Shown piece by piece: positions 36,038 through 44,377 of a DNA stretch of 64,000 bases; the first letter of the stretch is position 1, and each line of letters starts with the position of its first letter. Source of the DNA: UMGS1590 sp963558655 (lineage in GTDB: Bacteria > Bacillota > Peptococcia > Peptococcales > Peptococcaceae); assembly GCA_963558655.1 (NCBI GenBank), contig CAUWHJ010000006.1:1-64000 (forward strand), written 5' to 3'. The notes below the pieces were generated by a model. It did not search any database. It saw nothing but the letters and a program-made list of their open reading frames with translations, and was not told the origin of the DNA. The translations under genes and the position numbers were made by a program.

Positions 36038-36487
36038 GTGAAAATTGCATTAGGGTCTGACCACGGCGGTTTTGATTTGAAAAGCGCCATCAAAAAACAT
36101 CTTGAAGAACTGGGGCATGAAGTGGTTGATTTTGGCACCGATGGCCATGAATCCTGCGACTATCCGTTGATTGCCGAGCCAGCCGCGCGTGCGGTAGCAA
36201 GCGGCGAATGTGAGCGCGGTATTCTTGTTTGCGGCACAGGCATTGGCATTGGCATTGCTGCCAACAAAGTGCCGGGGATTCGTGCAGCACTTTGTCACGA
36301 CACGTTTTCGGCGCGCGCCAGCCGCAACCACAACAACGCCAACATTCTCACCATGGGGCAGCGTGTGATCGGCGAAGGCCTGGCTTTAGATATTGTTGAT
36401 GTGTGGCTTGAAAGCGAATTTGACGGCGGCCGTCACGAACGCCGTGTGAATGAGATTGCTGACATTGAAAAGAAGAACCAGCAATAA
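36038..36487 (+). CDS. rpiB: Ribose-5-phosphate isomerase B
   Basis: A 149-residue RpiB/LacAB protein: an N-terminal IALGSDHGGFDLK, then VDFGTDG, a catalytic cysteine region ILVCGTGIGIGIAANK (cysteine near 67), and HNNANILTMGQRVIG. It interconverts ribose 5-phosphate and ribulose 5-phosphate. The start is a GTG with AAGGAG upstream. It is directly behind the arginine phosphatase and in the same operon. Confidence 0.96.
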   Translation: MKIALGSDHGGFDLKSAIKKHLEELGHEVVDFGTDGHESCDYPLIAEPAARAVASGECERGILVCGTGIGIGIAANKVPGIRAALCHDTFSARASRNHNNANILTMGQRVIGEGLALDIVDVWLESEFDGGRHERRVNEIADIEKKNQQ

Positions 36488-36630
36488 TGGTTGAAATTTG
36501 GTAACGATTTCCCTTGCCTGATGACAGAGAAATAACAATCCCGCTTCGGCGGTGTTCTTTCCATGTATGGTATGTTATAATAAGCGAAAGTTTAGTCATA
36601 TATTGAACAGACTAAGGAGGGAATAGTAAC

Positions 36631-38376
36631 ATGAAGAAGAAACTCATAGCCCTCGTGGCTTTGGCTGCGATGGTGCTTACCATGCTGCCGGTGGCAGCTT
36701 TTGCAGATGAGTCGAATATTGAAATTAACGTGTACAGTTTCAATAACGATTTGGAACAAAACGACAATATCTTAATCGCCATTTCCGGCACCGGTGTTGA
36801 AAAAGGTATGCGTGTGGTCTGCTATCAGGATGGTGTGGCAGACGCTGTGTATTCCGGCGTGATTGCAAAAGATGGCGAGGACATTATCTATGTGCCAAAA
36901 ACGAACATCCACGATTTGAACGATCCGTCTAAAAGAAACAGCATCACCGTGAATGTGCAGAGCGCAAACGGCGGCGATGTGTATGCATCGGATACGTTCT
37001 ATCAGCAGTATGTGGCGTCTCTGCCAAGCTCTATGAAGGTGGGCATCGACACCAAGGGCGGCACAGAGGATCGTACCATGACCTTTACCTTTGATGCCGA
37101 ATATGTACCGGGCGATGATGATGGCATTGCATTGTCAAGTCTGGACGCAAGCGGCAAGACATTGAAAACGCAAGATGTCCCAGTGAGCAACTTGAAGGCG
37201 CAGGAAAACGGCACCTTGGTGATGACGAAATCTGGCCTTGATTTTGAAAAGAATGCTGTCAGTGTGCGTGCCACCTTTGAACGTGACGACGAAGCCGTGG
37301 AAGATTTGTCGTCAACGGTGAAGCTCGAATCGCCATACGGCAAATTGGACAAAATGGTCTTTGATTTTGGCGGCAGCACCATCGCTCAGGGCGAAACCTT
37401 GACCGGTAAGCTCTACTATGTGAACACCGATGGCAAACGCTATGACGTGACCGATGAAGTGGATTCTTACACGTTCAATGCGCCAAATGGTGTGATAGAA
37501 TCGGAAAAAGTTGTTTCCACACCAACGGTAACGGTGGCTGACGATGCCAAGCTGGGCAGCACGGTGACGGTGCTGGCGTTCTATAACGGCAAAGCGGTAA
37601 GCACCACCTTGACTGTCATTCCAGCGGTGGAACCTGGCGATGTAAAAATGAACCGCAGCAGCGGCAAAATTGATAATAAGTATGGTGTTGGTATAGAATT
37701 CACATTGCTGGATGAAAACGGCAAAACCATGAAGCTCAGTTTCCGCCCTACGAACATCGACATTAAGTGGATCGACTCCTCGGTGAGCGATCCGGGCTTT
37801 ACCGTAAAAGCCACTGACGCCGGTATGCGCCTGCAAACAGAAGGTGTGCTGAACACGGCGCTGAATTGTGAAAAACCTTGCACCGGCAAGTTCCTTATCA
37901 CCTTGAGCGATGACAAAGGTCATGCCCATCAGGTGCTCAGCGATACGTTCACCTTCAAAGATCCAAATGCTGCCTCAGATGGCGCTGACGAAGTGAAGGT
38001 GACGATTGGTTCTACCACCATGATGGTGGACGGCAAAGCAACCACCATCATTGCACCACCAATCATCGACAACAACCGCACCTATGTGCCACTGCGTGCC
38101 ATTGGCGAAGCCTTTGGTGCCACTGTCAACTGGGAACAGGCAACCAACCGTATCACCATTGACCGTAACGATACGCACATTGTCATGACCCCATATAGAC
38201 TGGCTTACACCGTCAACGGTGTGGAAAAAGAAATGGACGTTGCGCCATACATTTCCACAGCTTACAATAGCACCATGGTGCCATTGCGTTTCATTGCCGA
38301 TGCCTTTGGCTTTGAAACCAACATCACCTCCAATGCCGATGGCACCACCCGTGATGTCATCATTACTGCTAAGTAA
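36631..38376 (+). CDS. Exported protein with copper-amine-oxidase-like stalk domain
   Basis: A 581-residue secreted protein: signal peptide (1-25, cleaved near AFADE), several beta-rich segments of no clear family (30-440), and a C-terminal duplicated stalk domain (about 455-581). The stalk shows IIDNNRTYVPLRAIGEAFGATVNW and a second copy, STMVPLRFIADAFG. Such domains are frequent at the ends of Bacillota wall proteins and are thought to bind the envelope; copper chemistry is not implied. AAGGAGG precedes the ATG. The same domain ends the truncated gene at 63897-64000. Confidence 0.82.
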   Translation: MKKKLIALVALAAMVLTMLPVAAFADESNIEINVYSFNNDLEQNDNILIAISGTGVEKGMRVVCYQDGVADAVYSGVIAKDGEDIIYVPKTNIHDLNDPSKRNSITVNVQSANGGDVYASDTFYQQYVASLPSSMKVGIDTKGGTEDRTMTFTFDAEYVPGDDDGIALSSLDASGKTLKTQDVPVSNLKAQENGTLVMTKSGLDFEKNAVSVRATFERDDEAVEDLSSTVKLESPYGKLDKMVFDFGGSTIAQGETLTGKLYYVNTDGKRYDVTDEVDSYTFNAPNGVIESEKVVSTPTVTVADDAKLGSTVTVLAFYNGKAVSTTLTVIPAVEPGDVKMNRSSGKIDNKYGVGIEFTLLDENGKTMKLSFRPTNIDIKWIDSSVSDPGFTVKATDAGMRLQTEGVLNTALNCEKPCTGKFLITLSDDKGHAHQVLSDTFTFKDPNAASDGADEVKVTIGSTTMMVDGKATTIIAPPIIDNNRTYVPLRAIGEAFGATVNWEQATNRITIDRNDTHIVMTPYRLAYTVNGVEKEMDVAPYISTAYNSTMVPLRFIADAFGFETNITSNADGTTRDVIITAK

Positions 38377-38407
38377 AGGTTTGTAAAGCATTATCAAGTA
38401 ATCTCTC

Positions 38408-38441
38408 TCCCCAAAAGCCCTGGCGCTTTTGGGGATTTTTT
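38408..38441 (+). terminator. Terminator of stalk-domain gene
   Basis: CCCCAAAAG pairs with CTTTTGGGG, followed by T6. Confidence 0.9.
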
Positions 38442-38471
38442 GTTACCCTAAAGAGAGAAAGGAGGTGCGCC

Positions 38472-39350
38472 ATGCATGACATTTGGAATCCCTGGCATGG
38501 TTGTGTGAAAGTGAGCGAAGGCTGTGCCCACTGCTATATGTATTATCTTGACCGTGTGCGTGGACAGACAGATGGTTCTCATATTTATCGCACCGCCAAT
38601 ATGCGTTATCCACTGGCACGTGACCGTCATGGCAATTATAAAATCCGTCCCGGTGAAATGCTGCGTGTTTGCATGACCTCCGATTTTTTTCTTGAAGAAG
38701 CCGACCCATGGCGCAATGAAGCGTGGTCGGTGATGCGTGCTCGGTCGGATGTGATTTTCTGGCTGCTCACCAAACGCCCCGAGCGTGTTGCCAAGTGTTT
38801 GCCGCGCGACTGGGGCGATGGCTGGGACAACATCTTCTTTAATGTGACCGCCGAAAACCAGCGCCGTGCCGATGAACGCCTGCCCTATTTGCTTGAGCTT
38901 CCTTTTAAGCACAAAGGTGTGATGTGTGCGCCGTTTATCGGTCCGGTATCCCTGGCATCGGCGCTTGCCACAGGGCAAATCGAGCAAGTCATCTGCGCCG
39001 GAGAAAACTATGATGGCGCCCGTCCCTGCCGCTTTGAATGGGTGCAGGCACTCAGGGCGGAGTGTGTGGCAACAGACACCACCTTTTGTTTTTACGAAAC
39101 GGGCACTGTCTTTATCAAAGAAGGCAAAAGCTATCGCCTGCCTTCTAAACGCTTGCAAAGCCGCATGGCCTACCGCTCCGGCATGAACTACCAAGGGCGT
39201 GCACAACATTTTGATCTGCGCGATCCTCTCGGCTGGCCCATACCGGAGAGCGCACTCTATACCCCGTTTTTTGGCAAGCAGTGCAAAGAGTGCGCCAACC
39301 GTATCATTTGCAATGGCTGCGCCAACTGCGGGCAATGTGAACAGGCATGA
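38472..39350 (+). CDS. DUF5131 (Gp37/Gp68-like) protein with cysteine-rich tail
   Basis: A 292-residue protein of the DUF5131/phage Gp37-Gp68 group, which is radical-SAM-like. The N-terminal WNPWHGCVKVSEGCAHCY provides three cysteines (C-x6-C-x2-C) for an iron-sulfur cluster. FWLLTKRPERV and VICAGENYDGARPC match family landmarks. Unlike typical members it ends in a cluster of six cysteines (about residues 270-290, CKEC...CNGCANCGQC), suggesting a second cluster. AAAGGAGG precedes the ATG. No phage genes are adjacent. Its substrate is unknown. Confidence 0.8.
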   Translation: MHDIWNPWHGCVKVSEGCAHCYMYYLDRVRGQTDGSHIYRTANMRYPLARDRHGNYKIRPGEMLRVCMTSDFFLEEADPWRNEAWSVMRARSDVIFWLLTKRPERVAKCLPRDWGDGWDNIFFNVTAENQRRADERLPYLLELPFKHKGVMCAPFIGPVSLASALATGQIEQVICAGENYDGARPCRFEWVQALRAECVATDTTFCFYETGTVFIKEGKSYRLPSKRLQSRMAYRSGMNYQGRAQHFDLRDPLGWPIPESALYTPFFGKQCKECANRIICNGCANCGQCEQA

Positions 39351-39370
39351 GCCTTGTTAAATTGTGTTGC

Positions 39371-39399
39371 TTGACTTTTCCTACGAATTTACTCATAAT
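39371..39399 (+). promoter_or_regulatory. Promoter of serine hydrolase gene
   Basis: TTGACT (39371-39376), a 17-bp spacer and CATAAT (39394-39399). Confidence 0.6.
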
Positions 39400-39444
39400 A
39401 TAAGTAATCAGATTATTTTTTTATACCAAAGGGGGTAAGATTTT

Positions 39445-41571
39445 ATGAAAAAGAAAAAATGGGCTGGTCTTTTAGCCGGTGTGCTGGTGGCGGCGATGTC
39501 GCTGCCGAATGTGGCGGTGGCGGCTGAGTGGCCGCAGCAGGCGCCAGTGCCGGCGTCGCTTACGACGACGGAGAATATGCTGGCGTCCTCATCGTCGCTG
39601 CTTTCGACAAACGCTGGAGCGGCACAGGGGACGCTGCCGCTTGAGGAGCGCGTGCAGATTTTGTTGAACGGTGCAGGCATTACGAGTATGCAGTATGCGA
39701 TGATGGATAACGGCAAGCTGGTAGAAAGCGGTGTCGGCGGCGCATACAGCATTGGGAGCGATGAACCATTGACGACGAACCATCTCTATGGCATTGGCTC
39801 TACCAGTAAGATGTTCACAACGGCGGCCATGATGCAGTTGGTGGAAGACGGCAAGGTGGATCTGGACAAGCCGGTGACGACCTACATTCCGGAATTTAAG
39901 ATGGCAGACGAACGTTACAAGGACATCACCGTGCGGATGCTGTTGAACCATTCCTCGGGACTTGCGGGGAGCACGATTGGCAATGCCTTCCTTTTTGATG
40001 ATGCCGATACGGAAGCGCACGATACGCTGCTTGACGATTTGGCAACGCAGACCTTGCAGGCGGACCCTGGCGCCTATTCTGTGTATTGCAATGACGGGTT
40101 TACGTTGGCCGAAATTTTGATTGAACGCGTCAGCGGCATGCGTTTTACAGACTATATCCACAAAAACATCACTGAACCGCTCGGCATGACGCATACCATG
40201 ACACCACAGGATGATTTTGACCGCGCGGCGGTGGCGCGTACCTACAATCCGTTGACCGGTGTAGAAACGCCGGTTGATACGGTAAACGTGATTGGTACCG
40301 GCGGTATTTATGCGAACGCAGAGGACCTCTGCCGCTTTGCACAGGTATTCACCGGCGAAGAAGCGCTTCTTTCGGACAACTCCATTGAAGCAACGTTCCA
40401 GCCGGAATACGCCAACGGTCAGTGGTTGGATGTAGAGAACAATACCGTTGGTTACGGACTTGGCTGGGATAGCGTCGATCTCTATCCGTTCAATCTTTAT
40501 GACATCCAAGCTGTGACCAAAGGCGGCGATACCTATTTGATGCACAATGCGTTGGTGGTGCTGCCTGAGTATGGGCTTAGTGCGGCAGTGTCCTCCTCCG
40601 GCGGCAGCAGCGCCTATTGCCAGATGCTGGCGGTGAGTATGCTGCTTGACCAGTTGGAAGCCAAGGGTATCATTACAGAGCGTTTGAGCGCCCTTGATAC
40701 CTTTACGCCACCTGAACAAGTGCCGCTGGATGCGGATTTGAAGCAGTATGAAGGCAACTATGCATCGAGCAGTCAGTATTATACGCTGAGCATGGATGCG
40801 GCTGGCACGATGACGTTGAGCGACATCACCGGCAATAAGCTGGAGCTTCTCTATTGTGGAGACGGTCTTTTCAAAGACCCAACAGGCTTCACCGAATTGC
40901 GTTTCCTTGAAGAGAATGGCCGCACCTATCTGACAGCGCGCAGCGCAATGGCGATTAACGGCATCGGTGACCAGGTATCGGAAAGCTATTTCCTGGAAAA
41001 GATACCGGACAACGACGTTTCTAAAGAGACCGAAGAGGCTTGGGTGGCACGTGCCGGTAAAGGTTATGTGTCGGTGACCGACAAAGCCAGCTCGCAAAAT
41101 TATATGATGGCAGTGTCAGCGCTTGGTTTGGCAGCGCCGGAAGATGGCCATATGCTGTACTATTCGCTGCTTGACGAAAACCAGGCTACCATCGATTTGC
41201 AAATACCAATGACCGGCAGCCGTGATTTGATGCCGCTGCGTGCGGAAGTTGTTGACGGTGTTGAGTATATGTATTGCAGCGATGGCATCTATCAGGATGT
41301 GGCGAGCGTGCCAACGATTTATCCGGGCAACGCCTACCTGACGATTCAAAAGAACGGCTACAACCGCTGGTTCCTCTTCCCGGACAGCATCGTGGGTAAG
41401 ACCATCACGGTGAAGGCGCCGGAAGATGGCGGATTCGTCGTTTTTGATGCAGCCGGCTATACGCTCAATCAGAGTGTGGCGACAGGCACGATGCAGTTTG
41501 TTGTGCCGGAGGACGGCATGGTCGTGTTCAGCGGCGATGTTGGCGACCGTTTCGATTTGACTCTTTCCTGA
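39445..41571 (+). CDS. Exported beta-lactamase-like serine hydrolase
   Basis: A 708-residue secreted enzyme. A signal peptide (1-30) precedes a class C beta-lactamase/D-Ala-D-Ala peptidase-type domain (about 75-410) with the S-x-x-K motif STSK near residue 118 and the Y-x-N motif YCN near 214. The C-terminal 300 residues form two beta-rich domains resembling those attached to penicillin-binding-protein-like esterases. It probably acts on D-amino-acid peptides or peptidoglycan outside the cell; resistance to beta-lactams is not implied. AAAGGGGG precedes the ATG. Confidence 0.85.
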   Translation: MKKKKWAGLLAGVLVAAMSLPNVAVAAEWPQQAPVPASLTTTENMLASSSSLLSTNAGAAQGTLPLEERVQILLNGAGITSMQYAMMDNGKLVESGVGGAYSIGSDEPLTTNHLYGIGSTSKMFTTAAMMQLVEDGKVDLDKPVTTYIPEFKMADERYKDITVRMLLNHSSGLAGSTIGNAFLFDDADTEAHDTLLDDLATQTLQADPGAYSVYCNDGFTLAEILIERVSGMRFTDYIHKNITEPLGMTHTMTPQDDFDRAAVARTYNPLTGVETPVDTVNVIGTGGIYANAEDLCRFAQVFTGEEALLSDNSIEATFQPEYANGQWLDVENNTVGYGLGWDSVDLYPFNLYDIQAVTKGGDTYLMHNALVVLPEYGLSAAVSSSGGSSAYCQMLAVSMLLDQLEAKGIITERLSALDTFTPPEQVPLDADLKQYEGNYASSSQYYTLSMDAAGTMTLSDITGNKLELLYCGDGLFKDPTGFTELRFLEENGRTYLTARSAMAINGIGDQVSESYFLEKIPDNDVSKETEEAWVARAGKGYVSVTDKASSQNYMMAVSALGLAAPEDGHMLYYSLLDENQATIDLQIPMTGSRDLMPLRAEVVDGVEYMYCSDGIYQDVASVPTIYPGNAYLTIQKNGYNRWFLFPDSIVGKTITVKAPEDGGFVVFDAAGYTLNQSVATGTMQFVVPEDGMVVFSGDVGDRFDLTLS

Positions 41572-41576
41572 ATATG

Positions 41577-41616
41577 AAAAAACCGATTTCATCTTGTGTG
41601 ATGAAATCGGTTTTTT
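41577..41616. terminator. Bidirectional terminator
   Basis: AAAAAACCGATTTCATC pairs with GATGAAATCGGTTTTTT. It ends the serine hydrolase on the plus strand and can end the small-RNA-like unit on the minus strand. Confidence 0.9.
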
Positions 41617-41690
41617 GTTGTTTGGCCGATTGATTTCAAAAAAAGGGAGAGAAAAATAGAATCAATCGTCATTTTTATGTCGTTGGTGGT
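41577..41690 (-). ncRNA. Isolated small RNA related to the tandem array
   Basis: On the minus strand CGATTGATT pairs with AATCAATCG (41627-41668), and the loop contains UUUUUCUCUCCCUUUUUUU, the same CU-rich loop as in the array at 43.7-44.4 kb. The intrinsic terminator at 41577-41616 follows at once. A possible -10 TACAAT lies at 41695-41700, but no good -35 is seen. The loop match makes relationship likely; independent expression is unproven. Confidence 0.45.
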
Positions 41691-41807
41691 CTTGATTGTA
41701 GAAATCAAACCATTTCCGTGTTGTATTGCCGCAAACAGGACATCGTATCCATTCGGCTGTGTTTGAATCCCTATATTACCTCCTGCAAATCAGCGCTCAT
41801 AGCTGTC

Positions 41808-42188
41808 TCATTTTTTGCTTTTGGTGTATCCAGAGAGCTTGTCAACAGCAAGGGAAGCAGTAGGCTGAAAGTAAACATCCTTTCCTTTATTACTCTCATA
41901 CATAAAATCCTTTAATGGCTTGCTTGTATATTTTGAAAAATCTCCGTATATGGCAAACCTCACACCATAGTTGATGAATTTCTGCAATATTTCTCCTGCC
42001 AGGCAAGTGCTCAGTACAAAGAAATCATTTATGATAGCATCCTTGTTTACAGCAATATTTGTACAGCCCGTTTCGTACTTTACTGTCATAATCAAGTCTA
42101 ACGCCGACTGAACATCTGTCATCAGCAGTTCATCACTGCTCACAACGGCAACCTCTGTATTATTTTTCTTTACAACTTCTATTTTCAT
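41808..42188 (-). CDS. DUF4180 domain-containing protein
   Basis: A 126-residue protein recognised as DUF4180 by IAVNKDAIINDFFVLSTCLAGEI and the following FINYGVRFAIYGDFS stretch. Function is unknown; members often sit beside transporters or regulators in Bacillota. GGAGG precedes the ATG, which overlaps the stop of the MATE remnant as ATGA. The gene and its upstream neighbours are more AT-rich than the surroundings, so the set was probably acquired together. Confidence 0.85.
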   Translation of the reverse strand: MKIEVVKKNNTEVAVVSSDELLMTDVQSALDLIMTVKYETGCTNIAVNKDAIINDFFVLSTCLAGEILQKFINYGVRFAIYGDFSKYTSKPLKDFMYESNKGKDVYFQPTASLAVDKLSGYTKSKK

Positions 42189-42548
42189 CTTATACCTCCA
42201 TCAATTTTAACAACAGCTTTCGCTTGCCACTTATTACCCTTGTATCTCAGAACCACAATAGCGCTTGCTACGCACCATCCCAGACAAGAAGCAATCGCAA
42301 TCGAAAGAAATCTCAATAGCCAAACCCAAAATAACAGAAACAAACAACAGATAAATCGGAACGGATACAACGATTGCAGACAGCGCATCTTCATTCACCA
42401 AACGCCCCGCAACAACTGCATCAATAACATTATAAAGTTGTTGTAATAAAGTTTCTAAAAAAATTGGAATAGAAAACAGCACTAACTGTTTCTTTATGCT
42501 CCCAGAAGTCAATGTCGTAGGCTGACCTCTGCTTTCTGCCTTTTGCAC
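42185..42548 (-). pseudogene. MATE efflux pump remnant (internal deletion)
   Basis: The first 80 codons (GTG start at 42548, AGGAGG upstream) read as the N-terminus of a MATE multidrug exporter: SIKKQLVLFSIPIFLETLLQQLYNVIDAVVAGR. The frame then shifts directly into a segment like a MATE C-terminus (ASCLGWCVASAIVVLRYKGNKW). Roughly ten helices are missing, so the pump cannot work. The TetR gene upstream and DUF4180 downstream, which overlaps its stop, remain intact. Confidence 0.8.
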
Positions 42549-42565
42549 TTCTTTTTTGCCTCCTG

Positions 42566-43144
42566 TTATTCATATATACTTTCAATCAAATGGTCAACCA
42601 TAAAATCAAAGGTTTCCATGTGATTGTAAGGAAGAATATCCTTATTTTTAACGTTCACAATCAAAGAATAAATAACTGACATCGCCAAATCTCTATCAAT
42701 CTTGAATTTCAAATACGTTTGCCTTAAAAAAAGCTGTTGGCTTCTATCATTGGATTCCTCGACTTTTTTGGCTTGTTCCTCCGATAGCTTGTTCATTAAA
42801 ATTGTAAAATCCGTACTGTTCGAATCGTACAAAAAATTGTTTTTATCATATTCCCGATAAATGAGCTTTAAGGCTTCTGCAACGCCATATTTATCTTTGT
42901 GCTGTTCCATTACGTCTGATGCCATATGGTAGATTTGTTCTTGCACTGAACACAACACTTCACAAAAGAGTGCCTCTTTCGATTCAAAAAAAAGGTAAAA
43001 GGCTCCCTTTGAGATGCCAACCTGTTTGCAAAGTTCATCGACACTTGTTTTTTTATAGCCATGCTGTGTCCAACTCTGCTTACAGGTTTCCTGTAAACTT
43101 CTTTTGATCTTTTCTTTTTCTTGTTCTGTAAAACTTCTTGGCAT
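42566..43144 (-). CDS. TetR-family transcriptional regulator
   Basis: This 192-residue protein has a TetR N-terminal helix-turn-helix (KTSVDELCKQVGISKGAFYLFFESKEALF) and a helical ligand-binding domain. The ATG at 43144 has AAAGGAGG upstream. It lies upstream of, and in the same direction as, the broken MATE gene, whose drug-responsive repressor it probably was. An inverted repeat between its ribosome site and promoter region is a likely self-operator. Confidence 0.92.
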   Translation of the reverse strand: MPRSFTEQEKEKIKRSLQETCKQSWTQHGYKKTSVDELCKQVGISKGAFYLFFESKEALFCEVLCSVQEQIYHMASDVMEQHKDKYGVAEALKLIYREYDKNNFLYDSNSTDFTILMNKLSEEQAKKVEESNDRSQQLFLRQTYLKFKIDRDLAMSVIYSLIVNVKNKDILPYNHMETFDFMVDHLIESIYE

Positions 43145-43160
43145 AATTACTTCCTCCTTT

Positions 43161-43186
43161 GTGACTAAATATACGATTTTGGTCAC
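43161..43186 (-). promoter_or_regulatory. TetR operator
   Basis: GTGACTAAA and TTTGGTCAC form a 9-bp inverted repeat with one mismatch around an 8-bp spacer, just upstream of the TetR start. Confidence 0.6.
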
Positions 43187-43208
43187 ATAGTATCACGAAC
43201 ATATTGGA

Positions 43209-43386
43209 ATGTCAACCGATTTCTCTACCTTTTATCAGATGGTGCTAATGTTTGATATATCGGTAGATCAATATTTCTATCCGTCCAAGAACAAGGGGAG
43301 CGAGTGCAGAAAGCGGGTTGATGCCATGTTCAACGCCCTGGACGAAAAAAATGAAAATCGTGGAGACCACTATTCAAGCTGTGTAA
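43209..43386 (+). pseudogene. Remnant of mobile-element XRE-type regulator
   Basis: Only the C-terminal part survives: a stretch reading FDISVDQYFYP...RKRVDAMFNALDEKN, then a one-frame shift into MKIVETTIQAV and a stop. This is the typical tail of helix-turn-helix regulators on clostridial conjugative elements. The DNA-binding half is gone. It marks the site as a former insertion point. Confidence 0.6.
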
Positions 43387-43517
43387 AAGAACGCATACCC
43401 TCAACGCTCCATTTCTTTCTTCTCAACCATGATTTCCGAAAAGTTGTAGACGGAGACATTTGGACTTTTCTCTGCGCTTGCCTTCTCGGAAGTGGGAGCC
43501 GCCTTATTTTGAATATG

Positions 43518-43640
43518 AAAAAAGGGACCTGACTGTTCATCAGGCCCCGGCGGGGTGGTCCCTAATTTCTTGCCAAGCCACAGAACTACCGCCCGTAGCC
43601 TCGTTTGGGCGGTATCTCTGCGTAAGATTGGCAGTCTATT
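43518..43640 (-). ncRNA. Structured RNA unit bordering the small-RNA array
   Basis: On the minus strand TGCCAA (43628-43633) pairs with TTGGCA (43571-43576), enclosing a stem in which CAGAGATACCGCCC pairs with GGGCGGTAGTTCTG (43581-43620). An intrinsic terminator follows (AGGGACC with GGTCCCT, then T6; 43518-43563). It lacks the CU-rich loops of the neighbouring units. No clear promoter is seen. Confidence 0.45.
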
Positions 43641-43670
43641 ACAAGCAATCGTTCATATGCGGGCGATTCT

Positions 43671-43827
43671 TCAAAACAAAAACGACAGCTGGAGAGTCGC
43701 TGTCGTTTTCGCTGTGGTACATCGGAACAACCACGGAAAAAAGGGAGAAAAAAACGTGGTTGCTCGATTGTTTTCGGGATTGGAACAGTTGAGGATGAAA
43801 GGGGGGGAAAGTTATTCCTCAACTGTT
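43671..43827 (-). ncRNA. Array small RNA C
   Basis: On the minus strand: GACA box at 43860-43865, 20-bp spacer, TGC TATAAT (-10 at 43834-43839), start near 43827. Hairpin 1 (43786-43825) has a 10-bp stem CAGTTGAGGA/TCCTCAACTG and loop AUAACUUUCCCCCCCUUUCA. Hairpin 2 (43728-43762) has stem CAACCACG/CGTGGTTG and a loop with UUUCUCCCUUUUUU. The terminator stem AACGACAGC/GCTGTCGTT with a T-rich tail ends it near 43675. Length is about 150 nt. No ORF. Confidence 0.7.
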
Positions 43828-43921
43828 GGACTTATTATAGCACGAAGAATGGAACAAGATGTCAGGAATTATTAAAGAAGGCTATAAGCAATCGTGAAGA
43901 TGATGTTACGACACGGGAAAA

Positions 43922-44096
43922 AGACAAAAAGAAACGGCAGCGAGAGAGCTGCTGCCGTTTCAAACGAACATTTTCAGACGACTGTGAAAAAGGGGGAGAA
44001 AAAACACCGTCGTCCTGATATACACTATTTGACAAAGGATAGTGACCAGCCGAGATGCTGAAAAAAAGGGAGAGAAAAAACGACATCTCAACTGAC
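43922..44096 (-). ncRNA. Array small RNA B
   Basis: On the minus strand: TTGACA at 44129-44134, 20-bp spacer, TGC TAGAAT (-10 at 44103-44108), start near 44096. Hairpin 1 (44052-44089), stem GAGATG/CATCTC, loop UUUUUUCUCUCCCUUUUUUU. A small stem CACTAT/ATAGTG (44023-44044). Hairpin 2 (43977-44014), stem GACGAC-GTG, loop UUUUUUCUCCCCCUUUUU. Terminator GAAACGGCAGC/GCTGCCGTTTC (43931-43961) with U-run. About 170 nt. Confidence 0.75.
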
Positions 44097-44201
44097 ACGT
44101 TTATTCTAGCACAATGTGCCGTCTAAGGTGTCAAGAAAATTTGAAGAAGATACGAAGAACCTGCCAGCGAATCATGAACGCCCATTCACTATGGTGCAAA
44201 T

Positions 44202-44377
44202 AAAAAATGGCAGCGCGAGGGGGGCACTGCCATTTTCTGTTTCAGATCGTTCTTGAAACATGAAAAGAAACGAGAGAAGCAATCGACACCGTGAAAAAGA
44301 GAGCAAAGCACGGTTGATTGCTCATGAGACGCTAGCTGAGATGGGAAAAAAGGAAGAAAAAACACATCTCAACTGCT
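44202..44377 (-). ncRNA. Array small RNA A
   Basis: On the minus strand: CAGACA at 44410-44415, 20-bp spacer, TGC TATAAT (-10 at 44384-44389), start near 44377. Hairpin 1 (44337-44371), stem TGAGATG/CATCTCA, loop UUUUUUCUUCCUUUUUU. Hairpin 2 (44280-44320), stem CAATC...CACGG, loop CUUUGCUCUCUUUUU. Terminator AAAATGGCAG/CTGCCATTTT (44202-44237) with U6. About 175 nt, no ORF. Confidence 0.75.

Noticed and set aside
38472..39350. Prophage signal from the Gp37/Gp68-like gene
   Set aside because: Neighbouring genes are envelope and housekeeping genes with no phage structural, integrase or lysis genes. The family also occurs outside phages.
39445..41571. Beta-lactam resistance enzyme
   Set aside because: The S-x-x-K and Y-x-N motifs fit the broad serine-hydrolase family, and the long extra C-terminal domains are typical of esterase or peptidase members; resistance cannot be inferred.
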